This document shows positions 49,072-57,425 of a stretch of DNA of 64,000 nucleotides, piece after piece (the stretch's first letter is position 1; every line of letters starts with the position of its first letter). This stretch comes from JANQRA01 sp035762545 (lineage in GTDB: Bacteria; Actinomycetota; Acidimicrobiia; Spongiisociales; ZC4RG35): contig DASTOM010000025.1 of assembly GCA_035762545.1 (NCBI GenBank), positions 43,339-107,338 of the forward strand, read 5' to 3'. The notes beneath the pieces are model-generated. The model saw nothing but the letters and a program-made list of their open reading frames with translations, did not search any database and had not been told where the DNA came from. The translations under genes were made by a program, and so were the position numbers.

Positions 49072-51177
49072 TTGGACGCATTGCCTGGCATCCCGCACGG
49101 GGATGTACTGAAGCTCCTCTTCACCCTCGCGGTGCTTCTGGTCACTGCGCGGCTGCTCGGAGAGTTGGCCAAACGGTTGGGTCAGCCGGAAGTGATCGGC
49201 GAGCTTCTCGCCGGCGTCCTGCTCGGCCCATCGGTTCTCTCGGGGATCTTTCCCGCGTTCGGGGACTGGATATTGCCGTCGACCGAATCGCAGGCTCACC
49301 TCCTCGAAGTCGTGGCGATGATCGGGGTGATTCTCTTGATGACCACGGTGGGTCTCGAGACCGACCTCGGGCTGATCCGGGCCCGATGGCGTACCGCAGC
49401 CGGAGTTGGCATCGGTGGTCTAATCGTCCCCCTCGCGCTCGGGTTCGTGGGTGGGCTCATGGTCCCGGAGAACTTCCTGGCTTCCGAATCCAGGTTCGTC
49501 TTCTCTCTCTTCCTCGCAGTCGCCCTCGCCTTGTCGGCAATCCCGGTGCTCGCTCGAGTCCTGGCCGACCTCGGGCTGCTTCGCCGCGAGTTCGGCCAGA
49601 CGTCTCTTGCTGCCGGTCTCATCGACGACATCCTCGGGTGGGGTCTGCTCGGTCTCGTGGTCTCGCTTGCCTCGACCGGGACTCTCGGGTTCTCGTCGGT
49701 GACCAGGACCCTTGTCTCCATCGCCCTGTTCTTTCTCATCACCATCTTCGTTGGCAGACCTCTCGTCGCCTGGGCTCTGAGATTCGTCCGAAAGAACGCC
49801 CGCATCAGGGACGGTGTCCTGACCCTCGTCTTCGGGATGGCTCTGGCCTGGGCGGCGTTCTCCCAGGCTTTGCATCTCGAGCCCATCCTCGGGGCCTTCG
49901 CAATCGGTGTGTTGTTCGCCCAGGTGAGGACTTTGCCCGTCGATGTGACCGAGAAGATGGAGAGCTTCACGAACGGGATCTTCGCCCCGATCTTCCTCGC
50001 CACGGCTGGTCTCCGGCTCAGCGTCGAATCCCTGATGAATCGGACGGCGGCACTGGTCTTCCTGATCGTCTTCGCGGTCGCCGCCGCCGGCAAGCTGATC
50101 GGTGGCTATCTCGGCGCCCGATACATCGCCGGAGCGTCGATCCGCGAGTCGTTCGGCTACGGGGTGGCCCTCAACGCCCGCGGAGTCCTCGGTGTCATCG
50201 TCGCCACGATCGGGCTGACGATGGGGATCTTCGGCATCGAGGTCTACTCGATGGTGGTCTTGACCTCGATGCTGACCTCGATCCTCGCACCGATCGGGCT
50301 TCGTTCGTTGTTCCGGGACCGCCTCGAAGCCACTGAAGACCTCGAAGAGGCTCTTCTCGACATTCATCGCATCCTCGTGCCGGTTCGGGTACCACAGGTC
50401 GAAGGAGACCGCATGCGGCACTTCGAAGGCGCCCTCTTGTCGGCCCTCAGCGACCCTGGCGGTGAGATCGAGCTCCTGACGGCGGTTGAGTCCCGGGGAC
50501 GGAGGGAGGCCGATGCATACCTCAAGCAGGTGAAAGCCTCCTTCGCCGAGACCCTGTCTGTTGAGACCAGGGTCGTCAAGGGAGACGCGGTGCGAGCCAT
50601 CCTCGACGCAGCCTCGCGTGGGTTCGATCTGATAGCCCTCGGCGCCCCGGCTCGGGACGACACAGGAGAGTTCTTGTTCGGCCCCGTCTTCGACGATGTC
50701 GTCAGGCTCGCCCCCTCACCCACGTTGCTCATGATCGAAGGGCCGGGCCAATGGCCGCCGCGTACGATCCTCGTGCCCACCGGTGGTGGCGCTGCAGCCG
50801 AGAGGGCCGCTCGTCTCGCTTTCAGGTTGGCCGGGCCCGAAACCGAGGTCGTTCTGTTCCACGTCGTCGACTCGGAGGTCCTCGTCGACACCGCTCAAGG
50901 TCGCCAGACCGCCACGCCGGTGCGACTCGACATCGGTCACGACATCGTGAGCGAGCTGCGGCGCATCGGGGAAGCGGCCGGTGTCAGAGTCAGCTCGGAG
51001 GTTGTGATGGGGTCGGGCTCGATGATCTCGAACATCGTGGATCGGGCCGGCAGGTCGGTCGACCTGATGGTCGTGGGCACCAGTGTGAGGACCAGCAGTC
51101 AACGGCTGTTCCTCGGACCCAAGGTCGAGCACCTCCTGGAGGCGTCCCCGTGTGCAACTGTGGTCTACAACTCCTGA
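49072..51177 (+). CDS. Cation/proton antiporter (CPA2) with two USP domains
   Basis: 701 aa from TTG 49072 with GAGGAAGG eight bases upstream. Residues about 1-400 hold 11-12 helices of the Na/H exchanger fold (LGELAKRLGQPEVIGELLAG, LLMTTVGLETDLGLIRARWR, LAAGLIDDILGWGLLGLVVS with the Asp pair). Two universal stress protein domains follow (about 430-555 and 565-701; the second has TILVPTGGG and LMVVGTSVRTSSQRLFLGPK). It probably exchanges K+ or Na+ for H+ and senses nucleotides. Control by the c-di-AMP riboswitch fits potassium homeostasis. Confidence 0.9.
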   Translation: MDALPGIPHGDVLKLLFTLAVLLVTARLLGELAKRLGQPEVIGELLAGVLLGPSVLSGIFPAFGDWILPSTESQAHLLEVVAMIGVILLMTTVGLETDLGLIRARWRTAAGVGIGGLIVPLALGFVGGLMVPENFLASESRFVFSLFLAVALALSAIPVLARVLADLGLLRREFGQTSLAAGLIDDILGWGLLGLVVSLASTGTLGFSSVTRTLVSIALFFLITIFVGRPLVAWALRFVRKNARIRDGVLTLVFGMALAWAAFSQALHLEPILGAFAIGVLFAQVRTLPVDVTEKMESFTNGIFAPIFLATAGLRLSVESLMNRTAALVFLIVFAVAAAGKLIGGYLGARYIAGASIRESFGYGVALNARGVLGVIVATIGLTMGIFGIEVYSMVVLTSMLTSILAPIGLRSLFRDRLEATEDLEEALLDIHRILVPVRVPQVEGDRMRHFEGALLSALSDPGGEIELLTAVESRGRREADAYLKQVKASFAETLSVETRVVKGDAVRAILDAASRGFDLIALGAPARDDTGEFLFGPVFDDVVRLAPSPTLLMIEGPGQWPPRTILVPTGGGAAAERAARLAFRLAGPETEVVLFHVVDSEVLVDTAQGRQTATPVRLDIGHDIVSELRRIGEAAGVRVSSEVVMGSGSMISNIVDRAGRSVDLMVVGTSVRTSSQRLFLGPKVEHLLEASPCATVVYNS

Positions 51178-51244
51178 ACCAGGGTTTCCCGAGCACCGGT
51201 GGTGAGTGGAAATATCCGCCCCACGCTCGTAGGTTCCCTCCGTC

Positions 51245-51817
51245 ATGAGTGACATCGATACGGCCAGGATCGAGAAGGCCGTCAGGGAGATCATCGAGGC
51301 GATCGGTGAGGATCCCGACCGCGAGGGTTTGGCACAGACCCCGGAGCGGGTCGCCCGCTTCTACGTCGAGGTCTTCCAGGGCATGCACTCCGATCCCGGT
51401 GAGGTCGTCGACGCCTTCTTCGGTGAGGAGCACTATCAGGAGATAGTGATGGTCCGGGAGATCGCGTTCTACTCGATGTGTGAGCACCATTTCGTCCCGT
51501 TCCATGGACAGGCCCATGTGGCGTACATGCCGAGGGGTCGGGTTACCGGCCTGTCGAAGCTGGCCAGGCTGGTCGACGGGTTCGCCCATCGCCCCCAAAT
51601 GCAGGAGCGCCTGACCGCACAGGTGGCCGACTGTCTCAACGATCGTCTCGACCCCCTCGGGGTCCTTGTCGTTGTCGAAGCCGAGCACCTGTGCATGTCG
51701 ATGCGCGGCGTGAAGAAGCCGGGGGCTCTGACGGTGACGTCGGCCGTTCGTGGCGTCATGGAGACCAACCCCGCCACCCGTGCAGAAGCGATGTCTCTCC
51801 TCTTCGGGACCGGCTGA
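51245..51817 (+). CDS. folE: GTP cyclohydrolase I
   Basis: 190 aa. Zinc ligands and active site: FYSMCEHHFVPFHGQAHVAY (Cys and two His, about 76-95), SKLARLVDGFAHRPQMQERL, and EAEHLCMSMRGVKKPGALTV with the third ligand Cys. It makes 7,8-dihydroneopterin triphosphate, the first step of folate synthesis. It heads the fol cluster; in M. tuberculosis folP follows, but here an unrelated small gene does. Confidence 0.95.
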   Translation: MSDIDTARIEKAVREIIEAIGEDPDREGLAQTPERVARFYVEVFQGMHSDPGEVVDAFFGEEHYQEIVMVREIAFYSMCEHHFVPFHGQAHVAYMPRGRVTGLSKLARLVDGFAHRPQMQERLTAQVADCLNDRLDPLGVLVVVEAEHLCMSMRGVKKPGALTVTSAVRGVMETNPATRAEAMSLLFGTG

Positions 51818-51872
51818 AAACCTGCAAAACGTCGATGTGCGGCCCCGCGACGCGCCGCTATCGTGGCCGGGT

Positions 51873-52367
51873 ATGGGACGCATGGTCGCCGGTCTGAAAC
51901 CAAGAGGCTTCACGTGGGTCATCGCCGACCGTCTCGCCGTGTCCGACCGGGTGGGCGGATCGGGCTTTCAGCATCGCCGGGTCCGCCGTGAAGAGGAGAT
52001 CACCTGGCTCGTCGAGGAAGCCGAGATCAACACGATCGTGTCGATGCTGCCGAGCAATCAGAACCTCGCGGCCTACCGCCAGGCCGGGATCGCCACCTAC
52101 TCGGTTCCGATCTCCCAACAGGTGTCGGCCAAGGACGTGCGGAGGTTCTTCGCCACCCTCGATCAGGCGTTGGGGCGCAATCACGCCCGTGTGCTGATAC
52201 ATCGGGAGACCATCGACGACACCATCGGTGGTCTTCTCGGCGGTTATCTCGTGGACTCGGGGATGGTCGAGGACCCGATCCTGGCTCTGGCCCTCATCCA
52301 GCAGATCCTGGGCCGGGCCCTCGGGCCGGAGGGTCGCTCCCTGATCCCACAGGCCGAACGGTCCTGA
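51873..52367 (+). CDS. Phosphatase-like protein lacking catalytic Cys, in the folP slot
   Basis: 164 aa from ATG 51873 (or 51882). EITWLVEEAEINTIVSMLPS and YRQAGIATYSVPI resemble the N-terminal part of dual-specificity phosphatases, and RVLIHRETIDDTIGGLLGGY lies where the V-H-C-x5-R loop would be, but Cys is replaced by Arg. The fold assignment is weak. It sits between folE and folB, the position of folP in relatives. A role in dihydroneopterin phosphate handling is possible but unproven; it could be a binding protein. Confidence 0.5.
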   Translation: MGRMVAGLKPRGFTWVIADRLAVSDRVGGSGFQHRRVRREEEITWLVEEAEINTIVSMLPSNQNLAAYRQAGIATYSVPISQQVSAKDVRRFFATLDQALGRNHARVLIHRETIDDTIGGLLGGYLVDSGMVEDPILALALIQQILGRALGPEGRSLIPQAERS

Positions 52368-52374
52368 AACCGCT

Positions 52375-52734
52375 TTGAACGACTGCGTCCAGATCAAGGG
52401 AATCGAGGTCTACGCCAGACACGGGGTGCTCCAACACGAGCAAGAGAAGGCCCAGGTCTTCAAAGTGGACGTGACCGCATACACCGATCTGACCAAACCG
52501 GGCCAGACCGACGACCTCGCCGACGCCCTCGACTATTCGACCGTGGCCCTCGAGGTCCGTGAGGTGGTCGGCTCGGAGTCGCACAAGCTCATCGAAACGG
52601 TCGCCGCAAGCGTCGCCGATGTCATCATGAGCCACCATCAGGTCTCTCGGGCGATCGTGACCATCCACAAGCCCGACGCTCCGATCGATCTCGTGTTCGA
52701 GGACGTCTCGGTGACGGTCGAACGCAGCAGGTGA
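52375..52734 (+). CDS. folB: Dihydroneopterin aldolase
   Basis: 119 aa from TTG 52375. Typical tunnel-fold: CVQIKGIEVYARHGVLQHEQ with the substrate Glu, FKVDVTAYTDL, LADALDYSTVALEVREVVGS, and SHKLIETVAASVADVIM, IHKPDAPIDLVFEDVSV with the catalytic Lys. It cleaves dihydroneopterin to 6-hydroxymethyl-dihydropterin. It overlaps folK (GTGA). Confidence 0.92.
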   Translation: MNDCVQIKGIEVYARHGVLQHEQEKAQVFKVDVTAYTDLTKPGQTDDLADALDYSTVALEVREVVGSESHKLIETVAASVADVIMSHHQVSRAIVTIHKPDAPIDLVFEDVSVTVERSR

Positions 52735-53684
52735 ACCGGTACGCGGTCGGTCTGGGGTCGAACCAGGGCGATCGGCTCGAACATCTCGTTTCGGCAATCG
52801 ATGAGCTGCGGGCCACCGGCGCGGTGGCAGCAGTCTCGTCCCTGTATGAGACCGAACCGGTGGGTGGTCCCGAGCAGGACCCGTTTCTGAATGCCGTGGT
52901 GCTGGTGGACACCGATCTGTCGCCAATGGTCATGCTCGATCGTCTGCAGGCGATCGAACAGGCTCACGGGAGGACCAGGGTGGTCAGGTGGGGGCCTCGG
53001 ACGCTCGATCTGGACCTCGTCAGCTCGGACACCGGTCCTCTGACGGACCCCCGACTCGTCTTGCCCCACCCGAGGGCGGCGGAGCGGGGGTTCGTGCTCC
53101 GCCCACTATGTGATGTCTGGCCAGGTGCCCCCGTCGGTGAGGGGTTGACCGCTGCGGAGGCGATGACCACGACAGGCGACGATGGCGTCGATCTCCTGGC
53201 CCGCAAGTGGGAGCCGGATATCGATCCCTGGCCGGGACGACTTCTCGTGGCGGGCCAATTGGTCCTGCTGATCGTGGCCGCAGTCGCCCTCGCCGGAGAC
53301 GGGAGGCTTCCTGAGGGACGGGTGACGGTTCTGGGCATCTTGGGCGCCGCTCTGGCATTCGTGGGGATGATCATGGCCTTCGTCTCCTCCCGGAGACTGG
53401 GTCCGGCGATGACGGCTCACCCCGCTCCCAAGGCGGGCGCGCTTCTGGTGATGGCCGGTCCTTACCGCTACGTCCGGCATCCCATTTACGGAGGTGTGAC
53501 CCTGGTTCTCCTCGGAACCGCCCTCTTCCTCGACAGTATCTGGGGCGTGGTTGCCGCCTTGGTCGTTGGGGCGTTCTTGTGGTTCAAGTCGTCCTATGAG
53601 GAGCGCCGACTGCGGATGGAGTTCGCCGGCTACCGCGCGTATCGAGCCGTGGTGCCTCATCGGCTGATTCCTTTCCTCTTGTGA
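52731..53684 (+). CDS. folK: FolK fused to ICMT/PEMT-like membrane methyltransferase domain
   Basis: 317 aa from GTG 52731. Residues about 1-140 are FolK (AVGLGSNQGDRLEHL, TEPVGGPEQDPFLNAVVLV, signature RWGPRTLDLDLVSSD, LPHPRAAERGFVLRPL), which pyrophosphorylates hydroxymethyl-dihydropterin. Then, without a break in frame, four membrane helices and GPYRYVRHPIYGG (near 243) with EERRLRMEFAGYRAYRAVVP, the SAM-binding end of isoprenylcysteine or phospholipid methyltransferases. Each half is intact, so this is a true fusion, unusual for FolK. It would tie the enzyme to the membrane. The methyl acceptor is unknown. Confidence 0.85.
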   Translation: MNRYAVGLGSNQGDRLEHLVSAIDELRATGAVAAVSSLYETEPVGGPEQDPFLNAVVLVDTDLSPMVMLDRLQAIEQAHGRTRVVRWGPRTLDLDLVSSDTGPLTDPRLVLPHPRAAERGFVLRPLCDVWPGAPVGEGLTAAEAMTTTGDDGVDLLARKWEPDIDPWPGRLLVAGQLVLLIVAAVALAGDGRLPEGRVTVLGILGAALAFVGMIMAFVSSRRLGPAMTAHPAPKAGALLVMAGPYRYVRHPIYGGVTLVLLGTALFLDSIWGVVAALVVGAFLWFKSSYEERRLRMEFAGYRAYRAVVPHRLIPFLL

Positions 53685-53758
53685 CCAATGACCCTGCACA
53701 CGAACTCCCGGGGCGTGCTAGCTTCAGAACATGGTGCTCGGGCGAGGCCCGCCTAGAG

Positions 53759-53793
53759 CTCCTGTTTGCGATACGTAGTAGAGCCAACAGGAG
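53759..53793 (+). promoter_or_regulatory. Hairpin sequestering a ribosome binding site
   Basis: CTCCTGTT (53759-53766) is perfectly complementary to AACAGGAG (53786-53793), the latter covering most of the AGGAGG that serves the ATG at 53801. The 8-bp stem with a 19-nt loop could hide the site and make translation temperature- or ligand-dependent. Confidence 0.5.
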
Positions 53794-53800
53794 GCAATGA

Positions 53801-54133
53801 ATGGCCAAAAGGTCGCGAGAGCACCGCCAGGAGATCCCGGGATACGACGAGAGTCGACCATCGCGCGAGGAGCGCAGACAACAGCATCGGGCCACCAGAC
53901 ACGCCGCCCACCAAATGCTGCGCACCTTCGAAGACCCCGATGAGGTGGTCCTGCCCGAGGAGAGGCGGACGAGGGGCCACGACACGGGCAACGGGGAGCC
54001 CGAGCCGGGGAAGCGCCGGTTTCGAGTGTGGAAGACCAAGTTCTGGAAACGCCGGGATGACTACCGCGATCACAAGGCCGCCATGGATTCTTCATGGCCG
54101 GTCATAACCCCCAACCAGCTGCAAGAGGAGTAG
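53801..54133 (+). CDS. Highly charged small protein, unknown
   Basis: 110 aa from ATG 53801 with AGGAGG 6 nt upstream. It is rich in Arg, Lys and Glu (MAKRSREHRQEIPGYDESRP, EERRQQHRATRHAAHQMLRT, KRRFRVWKTKFWKRRDDYRD) with no membrane segment, probably a nucleic-acid or ribosome-associated protein by charge alone. I do not recognise the family. It stands between folK and the DUF2520-panC pair. Confidence 0.6.
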   Translation: MAKRSREHRQEIPGYDESRPSREERRQQHRATRHAAHQMLRTFEDPDEVVLPEERRTRGHDTGNGEPEPGKRRFRVWKTKFWKRRDDYRDHKAAMDSSWPVITPNQLQEE

Positions 54134-54183
54134 CTGCACTCGTCGACAACTAGCCTCGCCGCCGTGAGCCGGCGAGGAGTGAC

Positions 54184-54972
54184 ATGAGGCTGATCGTGGT
54201 CGGCCCGGGACGGGCAGGAGGGGCGATTGCCCTTGCCTCCGAACGCGCCGGGCACGAGATCGTTGGTGTCCTGACCAGGTCCGGCGACACCCGGTGGAGG
54301 GAACTGCCCTGGGACGAGGATCTCCCCGAGTGCGATGTGGTCCTGATCGCGGTCCGGGACGACGCGATCAGCGAGGTCTCCCACCGGTTGGCTCCCTATC
54401 TGAAGAATGCGGGCGTCGTCGCTCATATGTCGGGTTTCACACCCGTTCTGGTACTCCACCACCTTCAGGAGCGGGGTATCGCGGTCGGCGGGTTCCACCC
54501 GCTGAAGTCTCTCCCTGACCCGGAGACCGGCGCGGATGCGCTCCCCGGGGCGTTCGTCGCCATAGGCGGGGACCCCCTTGCAGTCGACATGCTGACCCAT
54601 CTCGCCTCCACTCTCGATCTCAACCACTTCCACCTCGACGACAGGTCCCGACCCGCCTATCACGCTGCGGCGGCCGCCGCCGCCAACTTCGTGGTCACAG
54701 CGCTCGCGGTCTCGGCCGACCTGTACGAGTCCGCAGGCATAGACCCGGCCGTTTCCCGACCTCTCGTGGAAGGTGTCGTCGGCAACGTCTTCGATCGGGG
54801 GCCGGCGTCCTCACTGACCGGACCCATCGCACGCGGCGACATCGACACGGTCATCGGACATCTGACCGCGGCTCACGAGGTCTCCGAGTATGTCGGCCGC
54901 CAGTTCCGTTTGATGGCCGAGGCGACAACCATTCGGGCGGGTCGCGAACAGGACTTGCGCCGATGGAAGTGA
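54184..54972 (+). CDS. DUF2520 Rossmann protein
   Basis: 262 aa. N-terminal NAD(P)-type Rossmann domain (MRLIVVGPGRAGGAIALASE, G-P-G-R-A-G), with DVVLIAVRDDAISEVSHRLA, and C-terminal helical DUF2520 domain (HAAAAAAANFVVTALAVSAD). It resembles ketopantoate-reductase or F420-NADP oxidoreductase folds. It is usually found before panC, as here (10-bp overlap), so a role in pantothenate synthesis, perhaps as the ketopantoate reductase, is likely but not proven. Confidence 0.85.
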   Translation: MRLIVVGPGRAGGAIALASERAGHEIVGVLTRSGDTRWRELPWDEDLPECDVVLIAVRDDAISEVSHRLAPYLKNAGVVAHMSGFTPVLVLHHLQERGIAVGGFHPLKSLPDPETGADALPGAFVAIGGDPLAVDMLTHLASTLDLNHFHLDDRSRPAYHAAAAAAANFVVTALAVSADLYESAGIDPAVSRPLVEGVVGNVFDRGPASSLTGPIARGDIDTVIGHLTAAHEVSEYVGRQFRLMAEATTIRAGREQDLRRWK

Positions 54973-55850
54973 CCCGAACCTTCGACGACACCAGGACCCG
55001 CTACCAGGGCCGGGTTGGGCTCCTGCCCACCCTCGGGTACTTCCACGAGGGTCACTTGCGGCTCATGGACCTACTGCGCGACTCGTGTGACACGCTGGTC
55101 GTGTCCCTCTTCGTCAACCCGACCCAATTCAACGAGGAGGAGGATTTCGACGCCTACCCCCGTGATGAGAAGAGGGACTCCGAGCTCGCCGAGGAGCATG
55201 GAGTCGACATTCTCTTCGTTCCGGAAGTCTCCGAGGTCTACCCGGGGCCTTCGATCACGACAGTCGAGGTCATCGGGGTGACGGATGAGATGGAGGGGCG
55301 GCACCGCCCCGGCCACTTCGTCGGTGTGGCGACGGTTGTCGCCAAGCTGTTTGCCGGGCTCCGGCCCGACATCGCCATGTTCGGGCGCAAGGACGCCCAA
55401 CAGGTGGCCGTCCTGGAGGCCATGGTCCGAGACCTGAGGTTCCCGATCGAGATCGTCGAGGCGCCAGTGGTCCGGGAGCCCGACGGGCTCGCATTGTCGA
55501 GCCGCAACGTCCGGCTCGACAAAGAAGACCGCTACCGAGCGCTGGCGATATCACGCGGACTCTTCCAGGCGTCCGAGCAGGTCGACGCCGGGGAACGTCG
55601 CGGCGACCGAATCGAAGGCACCGTGGCCCGTTCCATGCGAGACCTGGATATCGACTACGTCAAACTCGCCTCGCAGGAGACCATGAAGCCCATCGACATG
55701 CTCGATCGACCGGCGGTGCTCGCGGTGGCTGCTCAGGTCGGCAAGGTGAGGCTGATCGACAACGTCGCGTTCGACATGGTCGACGGGAGGCCGGTGCCGG
55801 ATCGGGGAGTCCTTCTCGATGAGCCGAGCCGGTTGACGGCCATGCCATGA
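54963..55850 (+). CDS. panC: Pantoate-beta-alanine ligase
   Basis: 295 aa from ATG 54963. GLLPTLGYFHEGHLRLMDLL holds the HxGH nucleotidyl-transfer motif, VSLFVNPTQFNEEEDFDAYP the pantoate site, GVATVVAKLFAGLRPDIAMF-GRKDAQQ and GLALSSRNVRL the ATP site (K-M-S-K-S equivalent). It makes pantothenate from pantoate and beta-alanine using ATP. panD is not adjacent. It is cotranscribed with the DUF2520 gene. Confidence 0.94.
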   Translation: MEVTRTFDDTRTRYQGRVGLLPTLGYFHEGHLRLMDLLRDSCDTLVVSLFVNPTQFNEEEDFDAYPRDEKRDSELAEEHGVDILFVPEVSEVYPGPSITTVEVIGVTDEMEGRHRPGHFVGVATVVAKLFAGLRPDIAMFGRKDAQQVAVLEAMVRDLRFPIEIVEAPVVREPDGLALSSRNVRLDKEDRYRALAISRGLFQASEQVDAGERRGDRIEGTVARSMRDLDIDYVKLASQETMKPIDMLDRPAVLAVAAQVGKVRLIDNVAFDMVDGRPVPDRGVLLDEPSRLTAMP

Positions 55851-55877
55851 TCGACCTCTCACGATGACTGACCTGCG

Positions 55878-57359
55878 ATGACCGAAGAAGGCGAAACCAC
55901 CGAGGACCGGCTGATCGAGGGGAGACGCGCCAAACACGAAGTGACCGTCTCCACCAGCGGCTATCCCCATCGCTTCGATAGGACCCACACGGCCGCTGAG
56001 CTACATGAGAAATACTCCGGGCTCGAGCCCGAGTCGGTGACAGGCGAGCGGGCCACGGTCGCTGGGCGTCTCATGCTCCACCGGTCCTTCGGAAAGCTCC
56101 AGTTCGGGACTCTTCAGGACCAGTCCGGGACGATTCAGCTGTTCGTGGACCGGACCGTGGCCGGCGAAGCGGCCGATGACTTCGCCGAGTTCGACCTGGG
56201 CGATTGGGTCGGTGCGACCGGGTTGGTGATGACCACCAAACGGGGGGAGTTGAGCGTCAGGGTCGAAGAGCTCGTCCTCCTCCAGAAGTCACTCCGCCCC
56301 ATGCCGGACAAATGGCATGGTCTGGCCGACATCGAGCAGCGCAGCCGTCGGCGCTATGTGGACCTGATGGTCAACGAGGAGGCGCGCCGTGTGGCGCTGA
56401 GCCGGGCCCGCATCGTGGCCGAGCTCAGGAATCAATTCGATCAGCGAGGCTTTGTCGAGGTGGAGACTCCGGTCCTCCTACATCAGGCCACGGGAGCCAC
56501 GGCCCGTCCCTTCGCCACCAGCCACAACGCTCTGGAGGTCGACATGTTTCTCCGTATCGCAACGGAGCTGTTCCTGAAGAGACTGGTGGTCGGCGGCATC
56601 GAGCGGGTCTACGAGATCGGCCGGATTTTCCGCAACGAGGGGATCGACTCGACGCACAACCCCGAGTTCACCATGCTCGAGGCGTACCAGGCTTTCGCCG
56701 ACTACACCGACATCATGGACCTGGTCGAGGAGGTCATCGCCGCGGTCGCCAAGGCTGCCACCGGGAGCACCCTGGTCAGCTACCAGGGTCACGAGATCGA
56801 CCTGACTCCTCCCTATCGCCGGGTGAGTGTGAGCGAACTCGTGTCTGAGAAGGCCGGACACCCCATCGATCTCGATACCGACATCGACATGGTCCGGGAC
56901 GCGGCCGAGTCACTCGGGGTCGAGTACGACGAAAGCTGGACGGTGGGCCGTCTGATCTTCGAGATCTACGAAGAGCGGGTCGAAGGGGACATCACCAACC
57001 CCACCTTCGTGACGCATCAGCCGATAGAAGTGTCACCCCTGGCACGACGCAACCCTGCAGATGGGCGACTGGCCGACCGGTTCGAGTTGGTGATCGCGGG
57101 CGCCGAGTACGCCAATGCTTTCAGCGAGCTGAACGACGCCGACGATCAGCGGGCCCGATTCGAAGACCAGATGGCCGCGCGCGACGCCGGCGACGAGGAG
57201 GCGCATCCCATCGACGAGGATTACCTCCTGGCTCTCGAGTATGGGCTCCCACCTACGGGAGGTCTCGGCATCGGCGTCGACCGTCTCGTGATGCTCCTCA
57301 CCGACCAGGCCCACATCCGTGAGGTGATCCTGTTCCCCACTCTCCGTCCGGAGTCCTGA
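55878..57359 (+). CDS. lysS: Lysyl-tRNA synthetase, class II
   Basis: 493 aa. N-terminal OB anticodon-binding domain (GERATVAGRLMLHRSFGKLQ, about 55-150), then class II core: motif 1 FDQRGFVEVETPVLLHQATG, motif 2 YEIGRIFRNEGIDSTHNPEF, and motif 3 GGLGIGVDRLVMLLTD. RPFATSHNALEVDMFLRIAT is the lysine site. It charges tRNA-Lys. A family A palindrome lies directly after the stop. Confidence 0.95.
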   Translation: MTEEGETTEDRLIEGRRAKHEVTVSTSGYPHRFDRTHTAAELHEKYSGLEPESVTGERATVAGRLMLHRSFGKLQFGTLQDQSGTIQLFVDRTVAGEAADDFAEFDLGDWVGATGLVMTTKRGELSVRVEELVLLQKSLRPMPDKWHGLADIEQRSRRRYVDLMVNEEARRVALSRARIVAELRNQFDQRGFVEVETPVLLHQATGATARPFATSHNALEVDMFLRIATELFLKRLVVGGIERVYEIGRIFRNEGIDSTHNPEFTMLEAYQAFADYTDIMDLVEEVIAAVAKAATGSTLVSYQGHEIDLTPPYRRVSVSELVSEKAGHPIDLDTDIDMVRDAAESLGVEYDESWTVGRLIFEIYEERVEGDITNPTFVTHQPIEVSPLARRNPADGRLADRFELVIAGAEYANAFSELNDADDQRARFEDQMAARDAGDEEAHPIDEDYLLALEYGLPPTGGLGIGVDRLVMLLTDQAHIREVILFPTLRPES

Positions 57360-57361
57360 AC

Positions 57362-57413
57362 CGTTCTGTGAAGATTCACCCCGCGGAAACCGCCGGTTTC
57401 CATTCACAGAACG
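57362..57413. repeat. Palindromic repeat (family A), copy 2
   Basis: Outer arms CGTTCTGTGAA (57362-57372) and TTCACAGAACG (57403-57413) are perfect; inner arms GGAAACCG (57385-57392) and CGGTTTCC (57394-57401). It fills the gap between convergent lysS and polyprenyl synthase genes. The outer arms equal those of 25318-25368, while the centre differs. Confidence 0.75.
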
Positions 57414-57425
57414 ATATGGGGCTTG

